DNA of 64,000 nucleotides from Lingula anatina (lineage: Eukaryota; Brachiopoda; Lingulata; Lingulida; Lingulidae), in NCBI RefSeq assembly GCF_001039355.2, contig NW_019775475.1:277028-341027 (forward strand), in the 5' to 3' direction. This document shows, piece by piece, positions 1-11,404 of this stretch; within the stretch, counting starts at the first letter, position 1, and every line of letters begins with the position of its first letter. Under the pieces are notes generated by a model, which saw nothing but the letters and a program-made list of their open reading frames with translations, had not been told where the DNA came from and made no database searches. The translations under genes and the position numbers were made by a program.

Positions 1-669
1 CCTCCCGGCCTGCCCCTATCGGACGCACTGCGAACTGTGGGATCATGTGATTAAGGAAACATTACATATTTATTTTTTTTTCTGTAAGTAATGGCAAATG
101 GTGACCACGTTAATCAATCAGACTAACTATAACTGTGTACATTTTTGTTTACTTCACTGGGGGCTGCCATTTTTCTTTGTTTCCGGCTACCGGCACATGC
201 GCATTGTTGGCATGGTGTGAGCAATCGGCGCTTGCACCCCGCACACGCTGAGACATTTGCCTCAAGAGACCAAAAAAATCAAACACGTGAGAAATTTTGC
301 TCAGCCGCGCGAGAGGCAAAAATATCACCAAAATACCCCCCGCACACGATGAGAAACGGCGCAGCGCAAGTGGCGTGCGCCAAATGCTCACCGTGTGCGG
401 GCCCCTTTAGGGTGAAAATAGAAATTTCATTCCAGCGCAAAAGGCGAATGGTCAGTTGATTTGAAGTCAGACTTGTCAAATTATTATTCCTCCGTTTGGG
501 AGTGTAAAATGTACACTTTTTTAATTGGCTCCCCCAGTAACTAATTGTAAGTTTGTTATGTTTGGAGTAAATAAGGTTATCTTAGTGGAATTTGATTCAG
601 ACTGAGTAATTATCTGAGTTTTGTCCAAGTGACCCAGTGTATTGAAAAGTTTTTTTCTTTATCACATAG
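1..669 (+). other. Intron of the PIG3-like gene, incomplete at the left edge
   Basis: This stretch precedes an AG acceptor at 668-669. It holds no exon I can recognise. The 180-410 part is rich in CG-containing words and has short open frames on both strands that do not resemble proteins; it may be a diverged repeat. Confidence 0.6.
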
Positions 670-3600
670 GTGGCAGGTCTTTGGTGACAGCTGGTTCTGA
701 GGAGAAGATAAAGAGGGCGCTAGAGCTTGGAGCCGAGGCTGGCTTCAACTACAAAACAGAGGACTTTGCCAAGCATGTATTGAAGCACACAGACAGTAAG
801 TTTAGTTGGGAGCAAAGTATTCTCTAGAGAGCCATCCAGTTGCAGGGATCGTCCTGGGTCAAAATCTGGTTGGGCCATTTTGGCCCACTTGGTCAAAAAA
901 AGTGGGCCATTTTTAAAAAATGTGTGCCGTGTATTATTTGGCGAAAATTCATTATATTCCAATATTTTTATATGATTAAAAACACTGAAAAAAGGCTTGA
1001 TACTATTACTCTTGAGTTCTAAATAATTGTAGTGTGTGGAAAAATTTTCCAAATTAACAATTGTACTGTCCAAAAAATTATTCATTGTACTGTGCTGAGT
1101 AATAGCACTGCATGGAAAAGGTTGACAATCCCATTTTATTGTGAAAAAAAAAAGCCATTGCTGTGAAAAGAATTTTTATTTTTCAAAATATTTGCATTCT
1201 TTTTTTAACCTGAAAATAATTAAAGCAATGATCTAAGCTGAGAGAAACCCGTCTTACATATATCTATGTTTACACAAAAATCTAGCAAGCAACTACATAA
1301 CATTACTAAAATTAGTTGGCATATCGATTAAAGTACTTACACATGAAGTTTTTGTGATTATTACACTGCTGCAGGGCTTAACGCTTATTTTTCAGGACAC
1401 CTGTCCGCTCAGGCTTACTGCTGACAAGTTTCACCTGTCCCCCAGCTAATTTTCACTTGCACAGTCCCCACCTCAAAAAAGTGCATTTTTTTCAATATCT
1501 AAGCTGGTTCCTTTAGGTGGATATAATATGATGGGCAGTTTTAAATCATGACTGTGCATATTCCCGCATTGAAAATGATGTTGTCCTTCATTTAGAGACA
1601 TGCAGCGCCGCTAAAGGTGAAAAATTACAAAAAAAGATGTTGAAATTTAGTCTGTAAAAAACAGACGAATATTTCTCCTTTTCACTTATCGATTACTCAA
1701 CATGCGGCCTGACTAAACTGAGAAGCCATACTTGTTTATCTACCTCGTGTAGTTAGGTGTTCTCAGAGGTCCGCGTGCGGCCTGTTTTCAGTGTTTTGAG
1801 CATTGTGTGTTTTTCATTGCGTACTTGTTTCAGTTTCGATAAATTTTTGTGAAACGGGTCACATGTCAGTCCTCGCAACATCGTTACGCGCACTTCGAGC
1901 GACATCATTATGTAGGGAGATCTTTATTATGAAAAAAGTTTCTGCTATATTTGTACGCGCCAAAATGGCGCAGGTTAGAATTTTACTTGCGCCTTTGAGA
2001 AAAGGCTCGCGCATTTGGCGCAAGCGCCCAGCCCAGGATTATCCCTGCAGTTGTCATTAGGATGGCCTGTATACTTTTAAAAAACAGCTGGAAGGCTTAA
2101 GGAAGTTTTGAGGAATGGTTGTATATTTTGTTATAAGACTCAATGGTGATCAAATTTCAGATCAACATTTCTGACTCCCTGTACCCCAAATCGTGGTTGG
2201 ATGTTAGGAAATATTCCATGCACATGGATTGTCACAGATCATACTGACAAATGATATTTTGCATTACAATTTGAAACACATAAGGTTTATGAAAATTATG
2301 AGTAAATATTGATTTTGATGAGAAAATAATGCAGATATTTTTTATATTTTACTCAAGTTTTCAAGATAATGAAGGTGAACATTTTAGGTTCCACTGATAT
2401 TGTGTCCTAGGACTTTGACTGGTAGTGGTATTTTACCAAACAAGTAAACTAAATTGACCTCTTCTTCACCCCTTCCCCCTTTTTAAAGTACAGAAAATTT
2501 CTTCAGATGTTTTTATGCCATGCAATAATACACCAACATTATATTTTCAGATAAAGGCGTCAATTTGATCTTAGATTGTATAGGGGCCTCTTTCTGGGAA
2601 AGGAATGTTGCTGCACTGGCTGTAGACGGAAGATGGGTTCTTTATGGTTTGTTAGGTAAGGCTTGAAAATTAATTGCAAAGATAAGTGGCAATGCCCCAG
2701 GAATTGATGGAAAGGACACATTTGAAACTATTGTTCATTTTCACATATAGAGGTCCATTTTATTTTTCAAAGTATTGCTGCAGTTTGAGATATTGACAAC
2801 TTGATTACTTGATTGCCTATCTTTTACAACGCTTGTGTATGAAACTCAGACTGGCTTTACTAAAGAAAGAATCAAGCTTATAATATCTTGGCAGGCAATT
2901 GAACATATAGTTGTGGATTGGTTTATTAACAGCGTAAATTAATGTTGAAAAAGGTGAATTGTGGCAAGGATTTTTTCATAACCTTGGTAATTAATGAATT
3001 TTAATGTATTTCTAAAAGTGTTTTTGTTCTTGTGTTCATGTAGGAGGTGGTAATATAAATGGAGACCTGTTGGCTAAAATTTTGAGGAAAAGGATCAATA
3101 TTACTGGAACAACACTGCGGGCCAGATCAACAGAGGTAAGAGGTCTTTTCTTATATTTAGCAATGTGTAACATTAACACTGGTCCCACATGCATGAACGA
3201 ATGTGTTGCCATGACTGTATCATTGCTGTGGATAAGAACAGATAAAATATTTTTTATTGAGTTCATAGATTGTGTATTTGAATAAATTCCGTAAACTTAA
3301 AATTTATGGTACATATAAACTTGAAAGCATGATAACCTTGAATTCAGGGCAGAAACCACCAAATAATTTCCCATTGACGACCATACTAAGAAATGCCTGC
3401 AAAACTGCATGAATAAAATTGTTCTGTGAAACATTTCCCACCCCCATGGACAGCAGACACACTGACATAACTCCCAATGGCAAAAAAATGTACTGTCATT
3501 CAACAATATTTCTTACCGGCATCACTTGAACATGTGCACCCCTCTGTTTGTAAACAAACCACTGCACCACTCACAGTCAGTAGACCCTTCCGCCAGAGGT

Positions 3601-4567
3601 CTCACGACTGCACCGCACCTGTGCCTGGTCCTGAAAAAAATACTGGCAGTAGTTTACACCCTACTCTGCTAGTTGATACCAAAATTAACCCTAGCAACAC
3701 ACAAGAAATGCCAGGAAAAAAATGGAAAAAAGCACTCATTTTTTCTCACTGAACTATATTCGTCTATAACAGGCCCTGATTGGCTGATTTGGTGAATTCT
3801 GCCCTGAAAACTGGTGAAAATGTAAAACAATGTCGTCCTGGGAGTCCGTGGCGCTGAACTGAATGAATGTGCCATAACAGGACAGGAGTTCAAATATTTA
3901 GGGCGGGTCATGTGACACATGTGAACACGTCTCCCTATGCATGTCTATGAACATGCTCCACTCTGTCCTGCCATGTAATGATGTTGCCTTTCCCTCTCTT
4001 TAGTTTTCCCTCCATTTCTCATTAGATGGATGCTAGCACAAAGCTCTCACTTGTTTTCCAATGTTCACACTTTCTGATGTTTCATGTTTGTCCCACTTGG
4101 AATGCCAATAAAACTGAAGTTGGGTCAGTTATATGCTGTTGGGTTGTCCTGTTACTGGTTATGCCCCATTATTTCTGCTTTGGGCTAGTGGATTCTTATA
4201 TCTTGATTTACTGAAAGGCCAGTAAGCTGAATTTTTTGGTCCAGACTTTTTTAAAGGAATGTACCAAGTTTAACATGGGAAATGCTACTTTTATTAATCT
4301 GTTTTTATTTAATATAATTTGGTTGAAAGTGGATATTGACAGAATTATGACAAAATTATTAAATTCTCATTTTAGTATAAAGCTGAGCTTATCCGGGATT
4401 TCACAGAGAAGGCCCTCCCAGCATTCCAGAGCGGGCAGTTACATCCTATAATAGACACAGAATTTCCACTGGAGCGGATAGCAGATGCACACAGGTACAT
4501 GGAAGAGAATAGGAACACTGGGAAAATACTGGTTACTGTTATCACTGAGGGAAAAGAGGAACTTTGA
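670..4567 (+). CDS. TP53I3: Quinone oxidoreductase PIG3-like, 3' four exons (gene enters from the left)
   Basis: Four exons at 670-795, 2551-2655, 3044-3135 and 4376-4567 splice in frame (phases 1, 1, 0) with GT donors and AG acceptors and end at TGA 4565-4567. They give the C-terminal half of an NADPH-dependent zeta-crystallin/PIG3-type quinone oxidoreductase of the medium-chain dehydrogenase family. Recognisable family blocks are LVTAGSEEK and GAEAGFNYK (Rossmann-fold, NADPH side), [28 protein letters not shown] and the final [13 protein letters not shown], where MEANKNIGKI is typical of PIG3. The family reduces quinones such as ortho-quinones with NADPH in the cytosol. The N-terminal catalytic half lies outside the window. 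The short hydrophilic tail after KILVTVITE is slightly longer than in vertebrates. No frameshift or internal stop is seen. Assignment to PIG3 rather than a related zeta-crystallin rests on these blocks, and I am confident of the family. Confidence 0.9.
843..2047. mobile_element. 1.2 kb terminal-inverted-repeat element (non-autonomous, hAT-like ends) in the PIG3 intron
   Basis: The left end CAGGGATCGTCCTGGG and the right end CCCAGGATTATCCCTG are inverted repeats with one or two mismatches. The element is flanked on both sides by the same six bases, CAGTTG (837-842 and 2048-2053), which reads as a target-site duplication. No transposase frame is visible in the 1205 bases between the ends; the interior has only short frames. 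CAGGG-type ends are common in hAT elements, but those usually duplicate eight bases, so superfamily assignment is tentative. The insertion sits between two coding exons and does not break either splice site. Confidence 0.65.
3345..3806. mobile_element. Probable 0.46 kb TIR element in PIG3 intron 3
   Basis: The left end begins CAGGGCAGAA and continues to CACCAAA. The right end carries TTTGGTG and TTCTGCCCTG in inverse orientation, about 18 of 20 positions matching. I see no clear target-site duplication and no transposase frame, so it is probably an old non-autonomous DNA element. Confidence 0.45.
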
Positions 4568-5289
4568 AGTGGAGATCAGTTCAGTCAGGTTGAACAGAAA
4601 GTCCATGCCGTTATTAAACCCAGTGACGCGAGGTAATCAATGAAGTATCTGTTGCTCTGTGTAACAGTGACATTGAATAATAGAGAAGAACATTTTAAAT
4701 TAGGTATGGCATTATGTGCCTGGATAAAGGTTAGACAAATATGAAAAATTCTGTATATTTTTCATAAGAATCAAAACATTCCATCTCTATTTTTAGGTAT
4801 ATGAATAATTTTACGAGACCATACCCCATATGTAGTAGTAAATGTAGCAGTCTTACCTAATAGTGCTATGTACATATTATTTGATCATTGGCACACAGGT
4901 CATCTACGGGTCGATAAGTACTGTATCAGAATTATTATATTAATTAACTTACGGTTATCATATGTGAAAAAGAAGTGCTATGCCTTTATATATAGGAGTC
5001 AAGTGTGCATTGCACAAAACACCGAAACAAGGGTCATAATTATGATTTTATACTTACACGGTTATACTAGCTGAATAAGAAATATAAGGAATAACACATG
5101 AAAATTGGGTGTGACCTCAATGCATTAGGTATAATCATAAAATTACAGTGTGTAAGTTGTCACGGACATAAAACCAACTGAATATTTAATTGCTCAAAAT
5201 GTATTGCATACAAATAGTATTATAACATACATTTGCCAAAATTCTGAACTTGAGTTTGTAAACATTTTGAAAACCAGATTTCACTTTCG
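4568..5289. other. Downstream of PIG3: 3' UTR and AT-rich intergenic sequence
   Basis: The 3' UTR of the PIG3-like transcript must start here. I find no convincing canonical polyadenylation signal close to the stop codon. The rest is AT-rich without a supported gene. Confidence 0.5.
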
Positions 5290-6130
5290 TAGGATCTGTG
5301 CCTGTAGAAGCATAGTAACATATCACTGCTTGTACTATATTTCCAGTACTTAATATTACCCACATGAACTCCTCGTTGGAAAGTTTTCAGTGAGCATTAG
5401 ACAGAGCCACTTTCTCCACAATGGCATGTCTTTTGCTGTGAAATCATATGGTGCATCCAGCGCGATGTATAAGGCATTCATTTTGATAAGAAAAAAAGTT
5501 GTTGCCATAAATCTGAGGCAGTATCTGACCTTCTTCTTCCCATGTAGTTGTGAATCCCCAGCCTTGTTCTTCATCTGCAATGAAGGTGTTTCCAACACTC
5601 TTTCATAGGATCTATGCCTTTGTAAACATAGTGATGAGAAACTATTTGTACTGTATTTCCAGTACTTGATATCACCCTGTGAACTCCTCACTGGCAAGTT
5701 TTCAGTCAGCAGTAGACAGAGCCACTTTCTCAACAATGGCATTTCACTCGCTGTGAAATCATACGGTGCATCCAGTGCTTTGTATAAGGCATTTTCATTA
5801 AAAAATTTTGTTTCCATAAATCTGAGGCGATATCTACCCATTTTCCTCCCATGTAGTTGTGAATCACCAGTTTTGTTCTTCTAATCTTTTATCTTACTCT
5901 TTTTGAGTCAGAGGGCTTTCATTTCCCAACAATTGCATTTTCTCACCAGTTGCATGTCGCTTGCTGTAAAGTCGTATGGTGCATCCAGCACTTTCTATAA
6001 GGCATTCATTTTCATAAGAAAAAAATCGTGGCTATAAATCAGAGGCAATATTTGCCTGTCTTCTTCCCATGCAGTTGTGAATCACTAATCTTGTTCTGCT
6101 TCTGCAATGAAGGTGTTTCCAATGCTCATC
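5290..6130 (-). repeat. Three diverged direct repeats, period about 320 bp, with a conserved minus-strand reading frame
   Basis: The motif around 5366 recurs at 5683 and the ATGGCATGTC/GCTGTGAAATC block recurs near 5423, 5740 and 5951. Each unit carries a polypyrimidine stretch, a GGTGCATCCAG block and a CCCATGTAGTTGTGAATC block. On the minus strand 5356-5841 is open for 161 codons across two units, repeating the peptide words ALDAPYDFTA and MPLLRKWLCL / MPLWRKWLCL. The third unit (5907-6125) is more degraded. I do not recognise the peptide. It could be the decayed coding part of a mobile element or a tandemly duplicated exon. A neighbouring gene using it is not visible. Confidence 0.6.
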
Positions 6131-6745
6131 AGTACTTCTTGGCATACGTGAGATTAACCTGTTTGGGTCTATGCTTCCCAATCTACTATTCACTGTCTCA
6201 ACCAAGGAATAAATGGATAATTTTTCATGCCTTGAATCTGTGCCAACCCCTGAAGAGATAATCTGTATAAAAGATAATTGTTAGATTGGGGTGACAGCAG
6301 TTCTATTCCTGTTGTTTCTATTACAAGTGGAATAGTTGTATCAACTCAAGATGCAGTGCCCTCATTTCTTCTGACAAAAGTATTACAAAAAATGTGTATG
6401 TTGTGTATACCTGGTACTTGTGTTTTTGTCTTACAATCTCCAATAAATTAAAACATATATTTCAGGAGAAAAGTAGACTCAATAAAGTGAACCCATACTA
6501 TTCAGATTTGATGGTATACATTTTTCTGATTTAATTCTTGGCCTTACGATGGACTGCAGGGTGATCACATCGATAGGTGAATGTTCTTCCTGCCACTCTA
6601 CAATAGCGTGGGTCACTATGTTGGTATCACTGCGAACTTTTCAAAACTTCACTCGGATTGTTTGCTCCACTTAAGCTCACCATAAGTATCAGATTAACAA
6701 CTAAATTGAAATTGTGTGCACCTCGTGAATTCCTGAGTCCTTGAA
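6131..6745. other. Intergenic, no supported gene
   Basis: AT-rich sequence between the repeat array and the retroelement cluster. I see no gene-like frame or clear repeat here. Confidence 0.4.
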
Positions 6746-6746
6746 C

Positions 6747-7853
6747 TCACTGGGGTTCAAATCTATTTGAAGACAGTATGGCGGTGTCCTGACCAATAGG
6801 AGATACTGGTGACTGCTGAGTACTTGGATTCATAGGAGTTGGGTGTCTGCTTTGATGTATGGCGGTTTCTGCATCACTCAAAGGCACTGGAGACTCTTGA
6901 TTGTGTTCCATAGGACTGTCAATATCGAAGTAGGAGGAGTCGTCTCTTTCCTCTCCTTCTTCATAGACTGTTGCAGATCGTTTGGTGGGTTTCTTATTGG
7001 CTACCATTGTCGCCCAAACCTCACCCATTTTCTGTATATTGGAGGCAACAGCCTCCATAGTTTTAAATAAAAGGTTGGTCACTCTACCAGTTATCAGCGA
7101 GCAATACCAGTGGCAATGAATATCTCAACTGCCATCTTCGGTTTTAAATAAAAAGGCGTCTTTATTCCATTTCAGTTAGTTTTCTTTTCCTCCTTCATCC
7201 ACTGAATATGCCTCTCAATTAAAGTCTTGTCCCTAAGAGTTGTTGGGAAGGTAGTTCAGTATTTCACATGGCATAGAAATGTTCATCTTTGAGGACATGG
7301 TTGGAGGAACCCTATCACAGGCACTCGCAGCTGGCTTCTTGGCATGTGGTATCTGCTGCCAATAACGGCAGAGCTTCTGTGCAAATCTTACCAGTTTTTT
7401 CAAAATACCTGTTTAAATATTGCTGCTTCAATATTGCTGGGAAGTTCCTCTGAGCATGCTCTGTAGTACAATTGTAAGTTGGCGACAGGGGGTTGTCACT
7501 TTCCAATGAGTTGTCGTATATATTCCAAATCTGACAGTTCTTCATCAGACATGCCGTCTTGTCGAAGTAAACTTGGCGTTGGTTGGGTTAGAAATCCATG
7601 TAGTAGCCTCTGAATCAATAGTGTCCGACCCATCATTCCCAATAGGTGTTTAAAAGGTGTCATAGGGGCCTTATCATTGGCATCTCAATCGGAGTAAAAC
7701 AGTTGCCTGGTAGGGATGTGGGATTTTGAGCTTTATGGAGACAGTACGTTCCTGCTTAGTGCTCTCCTAATAAGGCTAGCATACCTATCATAACGTGCTG
7801 CAGGGTCTTGGTCTGCCTGGTATATCTGCAAAGACATCCCATGGGTGATCTTA
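6747..7853 (-). mobile_element. Fragments of an unrecognised minus-strand element reading frame
   Basis: The minus strand keeps several open pieces in one orientation: 7853-7741 contains the words DPAARYDRYASLIRRALS, 7545-7315 encodes an acidic then Cys-containing segment, and 7082-6747 encodes a low-complexity Ser/Pro/Asp-rich segment that starts MEAVASNIQKMGEVWATM. Stops and frame changes separate them. The shared orientation with the retroelement pieces at 8.1-12.8 kb suggests a decayed mobile element, but no domain is recognised. The C13 run at 7923-7937 lies outside these frames. Confidence 0.35.
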
Positions 7854-8137
7854 CGTGCTCTCATCAATTGTGCCTTCAGCTCGGTGTCTTTTGTACTAGA
7901 ACAGAGCTGAATAACTCTTTATACCCCCCCCCCCCCCCCAATGGGCTTACTCATATGTCCTCTCAGGGTAAAGAGAAGACCCAAGAGTTGTCCAACTGCC
8001 ATATCTGGCTTTGGTGAAGGGTGAATACATCTTCAACCGTTCCTTCAATCTCACAAGCTTCTTTCATAGCAGTGAGGGTCACTTTTAAGTTATCTGCTAT
8101 TTTCTGCATGTTTTTGTTGCCATATAGGAGTGAGAAC

Positions 8138-8629
8138 TCAAAGAAAATCTAAATAAAGAAAACAAGTCAAAAATATGTCATGAATTACTGTCACAGCCTC
8201 ATTCTTCTCATTCCACATTATGGTGGTTTCGTTTGATGATCCATCGGGCGACCTGATCACCCTGGCTGTTAATTTCAATGCATTGCAGGCAATATTTAGA
8301 AGCATGTCTGCAACATTATGGTTACGATTTTGAAGGGAAAGGTAGCGGTTACATGTAGTTTTCTTCTCTTCATCGTCGTCGGTGCGAAATGCATCGTACA
8401 ACTGCTCGTTTTGTTCCACCTCCATCATACGACTGGCATTCTGATCTGGAGTAATCATTACTCTTTCGTCAGCATGGAGGCTTGTGCAAATTGCATACAG
8501 AAGACAGCAGCCATCACCACGCACTGGAGAGTCCCCTAAGATGAGAATGCTCGGTCCATTAATTTTACTGTTAAGTTTACCGGAGGCTGGCCTAGCCGGC
8601 GAATGTTTAAAAGGACCACTGAAGTGCAA
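8138..8629 (-). pseudogene. OTU-like cysteine-protease fragment joined to an SGNH-type start
   Basis: The minus frame begins near NGPSILILGDS, the same words that open the SGNH-hydrolase-like fragments at 12.25 and 12.8 kb, then passes directly into VRGDGCCLLYAICTSL. The second block resembles the active-site D-G-x-C helix of OTU deubiquitinase-like domains. After it comes a helical, charged region and the words NVADMLLNIACNALKLTARV, and an MWNEKNEAVTVIHD-type end. A distal His is therefore possible, but I cannot place the full catalytic set. OTU-like domains are known passengers of invertebrate mobile elements. The switch from SGNH start to OTU-like motif within a few residues suggests a recombinant fragment. 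It could alternatively be a decayed gene; the fold call is tentative. Confidence 0.4.
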
Positions 8630-8636
8630 TAATAAG

Positions 8637-8981
8637 TTACCAGAAAGGTGGTCGGTTGTGCTGGGTTGTAGACTGTAATAAGGTACACCGCCTGGATCTG
8701 CCTATTCTCTTCTGGCCCACACGATGAGCTTCCTGTATTTCGATCTGTGTGACACCTTTCAACCCAAGCTCGCTAATACACTGGTGAACTTTGGCTTCAC
8801 TCTGATCCCACGTTTCCTGATCATCTTCATCCACACCATAGAATACCAGATTATCTCTTCTGCTTTGATTTTCCATGTAATCACACTTGTTCTTTAGTAC
8901 TGCGTTATCTCTTGACAGATGTTCTATCTTTATACAACATTCTTGGGCCGTTTTTTGTAGTGCAGCTAGCTCTTGGTGCAA
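8637..8981 (-). pseudogene. L1-type ORF1 protein fragment: coiled coil plus start of the RNA-binding domain
   Basis: The minus frame shows a heptad-like coiled coil (LAALQKTAQ through NAVLKNKCDYME) followed by QSRRDNLVFYGV and later EIQEAHRVGQKR. That order, coiled coil then RRxNLxxxGV then hxxxHRxG, is the signature of L1-type ORF1 (transposase_22 RRM) proteins, which bind retrotransposon RNA. The frame runs out just after QKRIG, where the matching C-terminal half would begin. A C-terminal half of the same kind is found separately at 11.4-11.7 kb. There is no intact partner ORF2, so this is a dead fragment. Confidence 0.7.
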
Positions 8982-9238
8982 TGCCTCTACCTGTATATAC
9001 TCTTCCCTTTCCCTAGATGTCCAGTAGGAGAAATTCTGGTCTGTCGGCTGCTACCTTTGCCTCTTGTAGGGCCTGGGTTTTGTTCTACATCCCCACTTAG
9101 AATGAGAATTGCACTCAAAACCACCAGTGGCAGATCTATTTTTTTCAAGAAACTTTACTCCTAAAAACTCCTAAAAAATTACAGCCTTATAACTAGATAT
9201 GCCAGTAAAAATCGGAGACACCATTTTAGTCCTCAATA

Positions 9239-9322
9239 AATTAAGTGTAAGGAATTTAAAAGAGCCGGTAAATTGGCTAAAATTAAGTGTAAGGAATTTA
9301 AAAGAGCCGGTAAATTGGCTAA
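9239..9322. repeat. 42-bp direct tandem duplication
   Basis: The block starting TTAAGTGTAAGGAATTTAAA at 9241 recurs at 9283 with no visible change; period 42. Two copies only, so likely a recent slippage or a replication error. Confidence 0.85.
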
Positions 9323-10324
9323 CCTGTAATAGTTTGAATACTTGTCAATGAATAATGGTTCCATAGAGTTTATGAATGTATTCTTGTCAATAAGGTAGTC
9401 AGCTTGGGCAAAACCTTAACCTTGTCTGTATGCCCAATCAGGACTTTCTGAGTGAAAGTCAGGGTGCCAAGAAGGTTGGTCGAATATACCATGTTAAAGG
9501 CAAAGTAATCACGCGTTCTCAATAAGACGTTACAATTGCAGGGGAGAATTTTCCAAAAAAGTTACCTCTGTAAATACTATTCTTAGCGATGTTTTTGAAA
9601 TGCATATATGTTAAAGCTTGCAAATAAGAATTTTCGGCATCAAGATCCCATATGGTACGATGTTACAGTGTTTCAATAGCAGGCATCACGAAGCCCAAAA
9701 TTGGTCACTGTTATGTACGTTACACTTGACAGCACCTCAAAGAAGTGAATCCTGGCTCCATAAAAGATGCTTCAACTCCATTTGAATCAGAGTTTCTTAT
9801 CGCCTGGGAAGAATAGAAGGTAAAATCACGGATGCAATCGGAACTAACGTTTAATCAAGCATACTTGGGTAAGGAAACGATACGGTTAAAATATGAACGA
9901 GAAAATTTTCGATATCAACGCAAATACGTTGTTCTGGTAAACTAGGTGGCTTGCTACGCCAGCATTGCAAAGCTATTCATTATGCTCTTCCTACTTTGAA
10001 AAACACAAGAGGTCTTGGTAGTAGTGATGGTTTGGCGATAAATGGAATTACCATGAAACAGCTGCATTTCCTGAATGATGTTAAAGGTAACGTACATTTC
10101 AACTTTTAAGAACTGACATCTACTTACTCATCTAAAAATAAAGTGACTTGCTGAAGGCACCTGCCGAAAGCAAATGATATCCAGAGTACATCGTAATCGA
10201 AACTCATCGATTTCACAACTGAACCAAGTATAATTAATGTCGTTAAACAGAATTCAACAGACCGTAACGTACAGTACAGAAGTTTAGCCGTAGGTATGCT
10301 ATGTAGACCCTACTACAACATGCA
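9323..10324. other. No supported gene
   Basis: Sequence between the ORF1 fragment and the PHD-like fragment. Short frames only. Since fragments on both sides are mobile-element derived, this is probably older element sequence. Confidence 0.35.
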
Positions 10325-10676
10325 CTAATCGCAGATGTAATCACCCCGGCCATCGTATGCTGAGCAGGATTCGTGCGTCCAGTGCAAGCACCTTTTGCAC
10401 TGAATCCAATCTTCCCGGATGGGTTCGATGTACTGCTCATTGCAGAACAAGCAGAAGTAATTCTGAACGAGTGACATGCCGCTGCCTTTTCTTTTCGGTA
10501 CAGGCTCCTTCATACCTGTGGCCTTCCCCCTGTTACTCTTTCCTTTCCCTTTTCTACCCTTGCCTTTAGCCTTGGTGGAATCTACCCGTGAAGACTTGTT
10601 AATGCTTGACGTTACAGATACACCAGACGGCCCGGGCCGGACACCTTCAGACGCGATATGCAGACTGGGTTTCTAG
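10325..10676 (-). pseudogene. PHD-like zinc finger tail of a mobile-element protein, stopped at the last ligand pair
   Basis: The minus frame runs from a Ser/Pro-rich stretch with PGPSG and SSINKSSR, through a basic Lys/Gly/Arg stretch, to CLFCNEQY, EDWIQCKRCLHWTHESC and DYIC. Cysteine and histidine spacing (C-x2-C, C-x2-C-x4-H-x2-C, then C) is that of a PHD-type finger. The frame meets TAG right after YICD, one codon before a TGC that would supply the final cysteine, so the finger is broken by a nonsense codon. Such tails occur at the C-terminus of pogo/Tigger-like DDE transposases, and PHD modules also occur in ORF1 of some CR1-like retrotransposons. The basic, PGPSG-containing linker favours the first. 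Confidence 0.55.
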
Positions 10677-10804
10677 GAGGTCTGAGCTGTGACCAGTGAT
10701 TCTGTGGTCCACGTGCTACATAGGGCCCCTCCAAGACATATATCGCAATAACAGCTGGAACCTTCAATACATATTACGACTGGTCAGCAATTATCCTCAG
10801 ATTT

Positions 10805-11404
10805 TTATAAACAGCGGTTGGAACCCAATTGTGACGTCTTATTGAGAATGAGTGAATGTAATATATTACATACTTTCATAAGTTCTAAAAAATCTTCATT
10901 ACAATTTTTAAGTATGTTTCCCAGGTACTTTAGCCTTAGACTTCTGTATAAAGGACAACTGAACATAAGATAGGATTTATTTTCAATAACATCCATGTTT
11001 ATATACATATGACAATAAAGACATATTCTTTCATCTCTGGGGATACCATACCACCTACCAGTCTCGATACCAAGTTTGTGTGCTGAGCATCTGAGCAATA
11101 ATGATGCCCTACTATACTTCTTATTTTTAATATTTAACATATATCTTTCAGGGTCGATTGTTTTCTTTAACTTCTGATTTGCACTCACTTCATCTAACCA
11201 AATATCTTGTGCTCTAGATCTTAGTCGCTGATTCAAAATACTTGTGAAAGCTTTGTAAAAGTCTGGAAACCTCATTTTTGACCTTAATCCTTTTACATTG
11301 CAAGCGATAATAGTTAATTGATCTAACTGCGGGCCGGGGCCACCTGTCAACCCTTTCCTCAATAGACTCATTTTCGATGTTATAAGTGAACATTTTACCA
11401 TCAA
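10805..11404 (-). pseudogene. Internally deleted non-LTR retrotransposon ORF2: endonuclease start joined to the C-terminal tail
   Basis: The minus frame contains LDQLTIIACNVKGLRSK, which looks like the first strand of the apurinic-type endonuclease that opens ORF2 of L1/CR1/Jockey elements (motif xIxxxNxxGLRs). About 25 residues later it becomes SRASLLLRCSAHKLGIETGR, then IPRDERICLYC and LMFSCPLYRSLR, the Cys-containing C-terminal end of ORF2 that follows reverse transcriptase. The whole reverse transcriptase is missing although the frame stays open. This is an internal deletion fused in frame, or a coincidence of nested fragments. It cannot encode an active retrotransposition protein. Confidence in the C-terminal identity is good and in the endonuclease start moderate. 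Confidence 0.65.

Noticed and set aside
1803..2060. An 85-codon frame at the end of the intronic TIR element
   Set aside because: It crosses the element's right terminal repeat and has no transposase motif.
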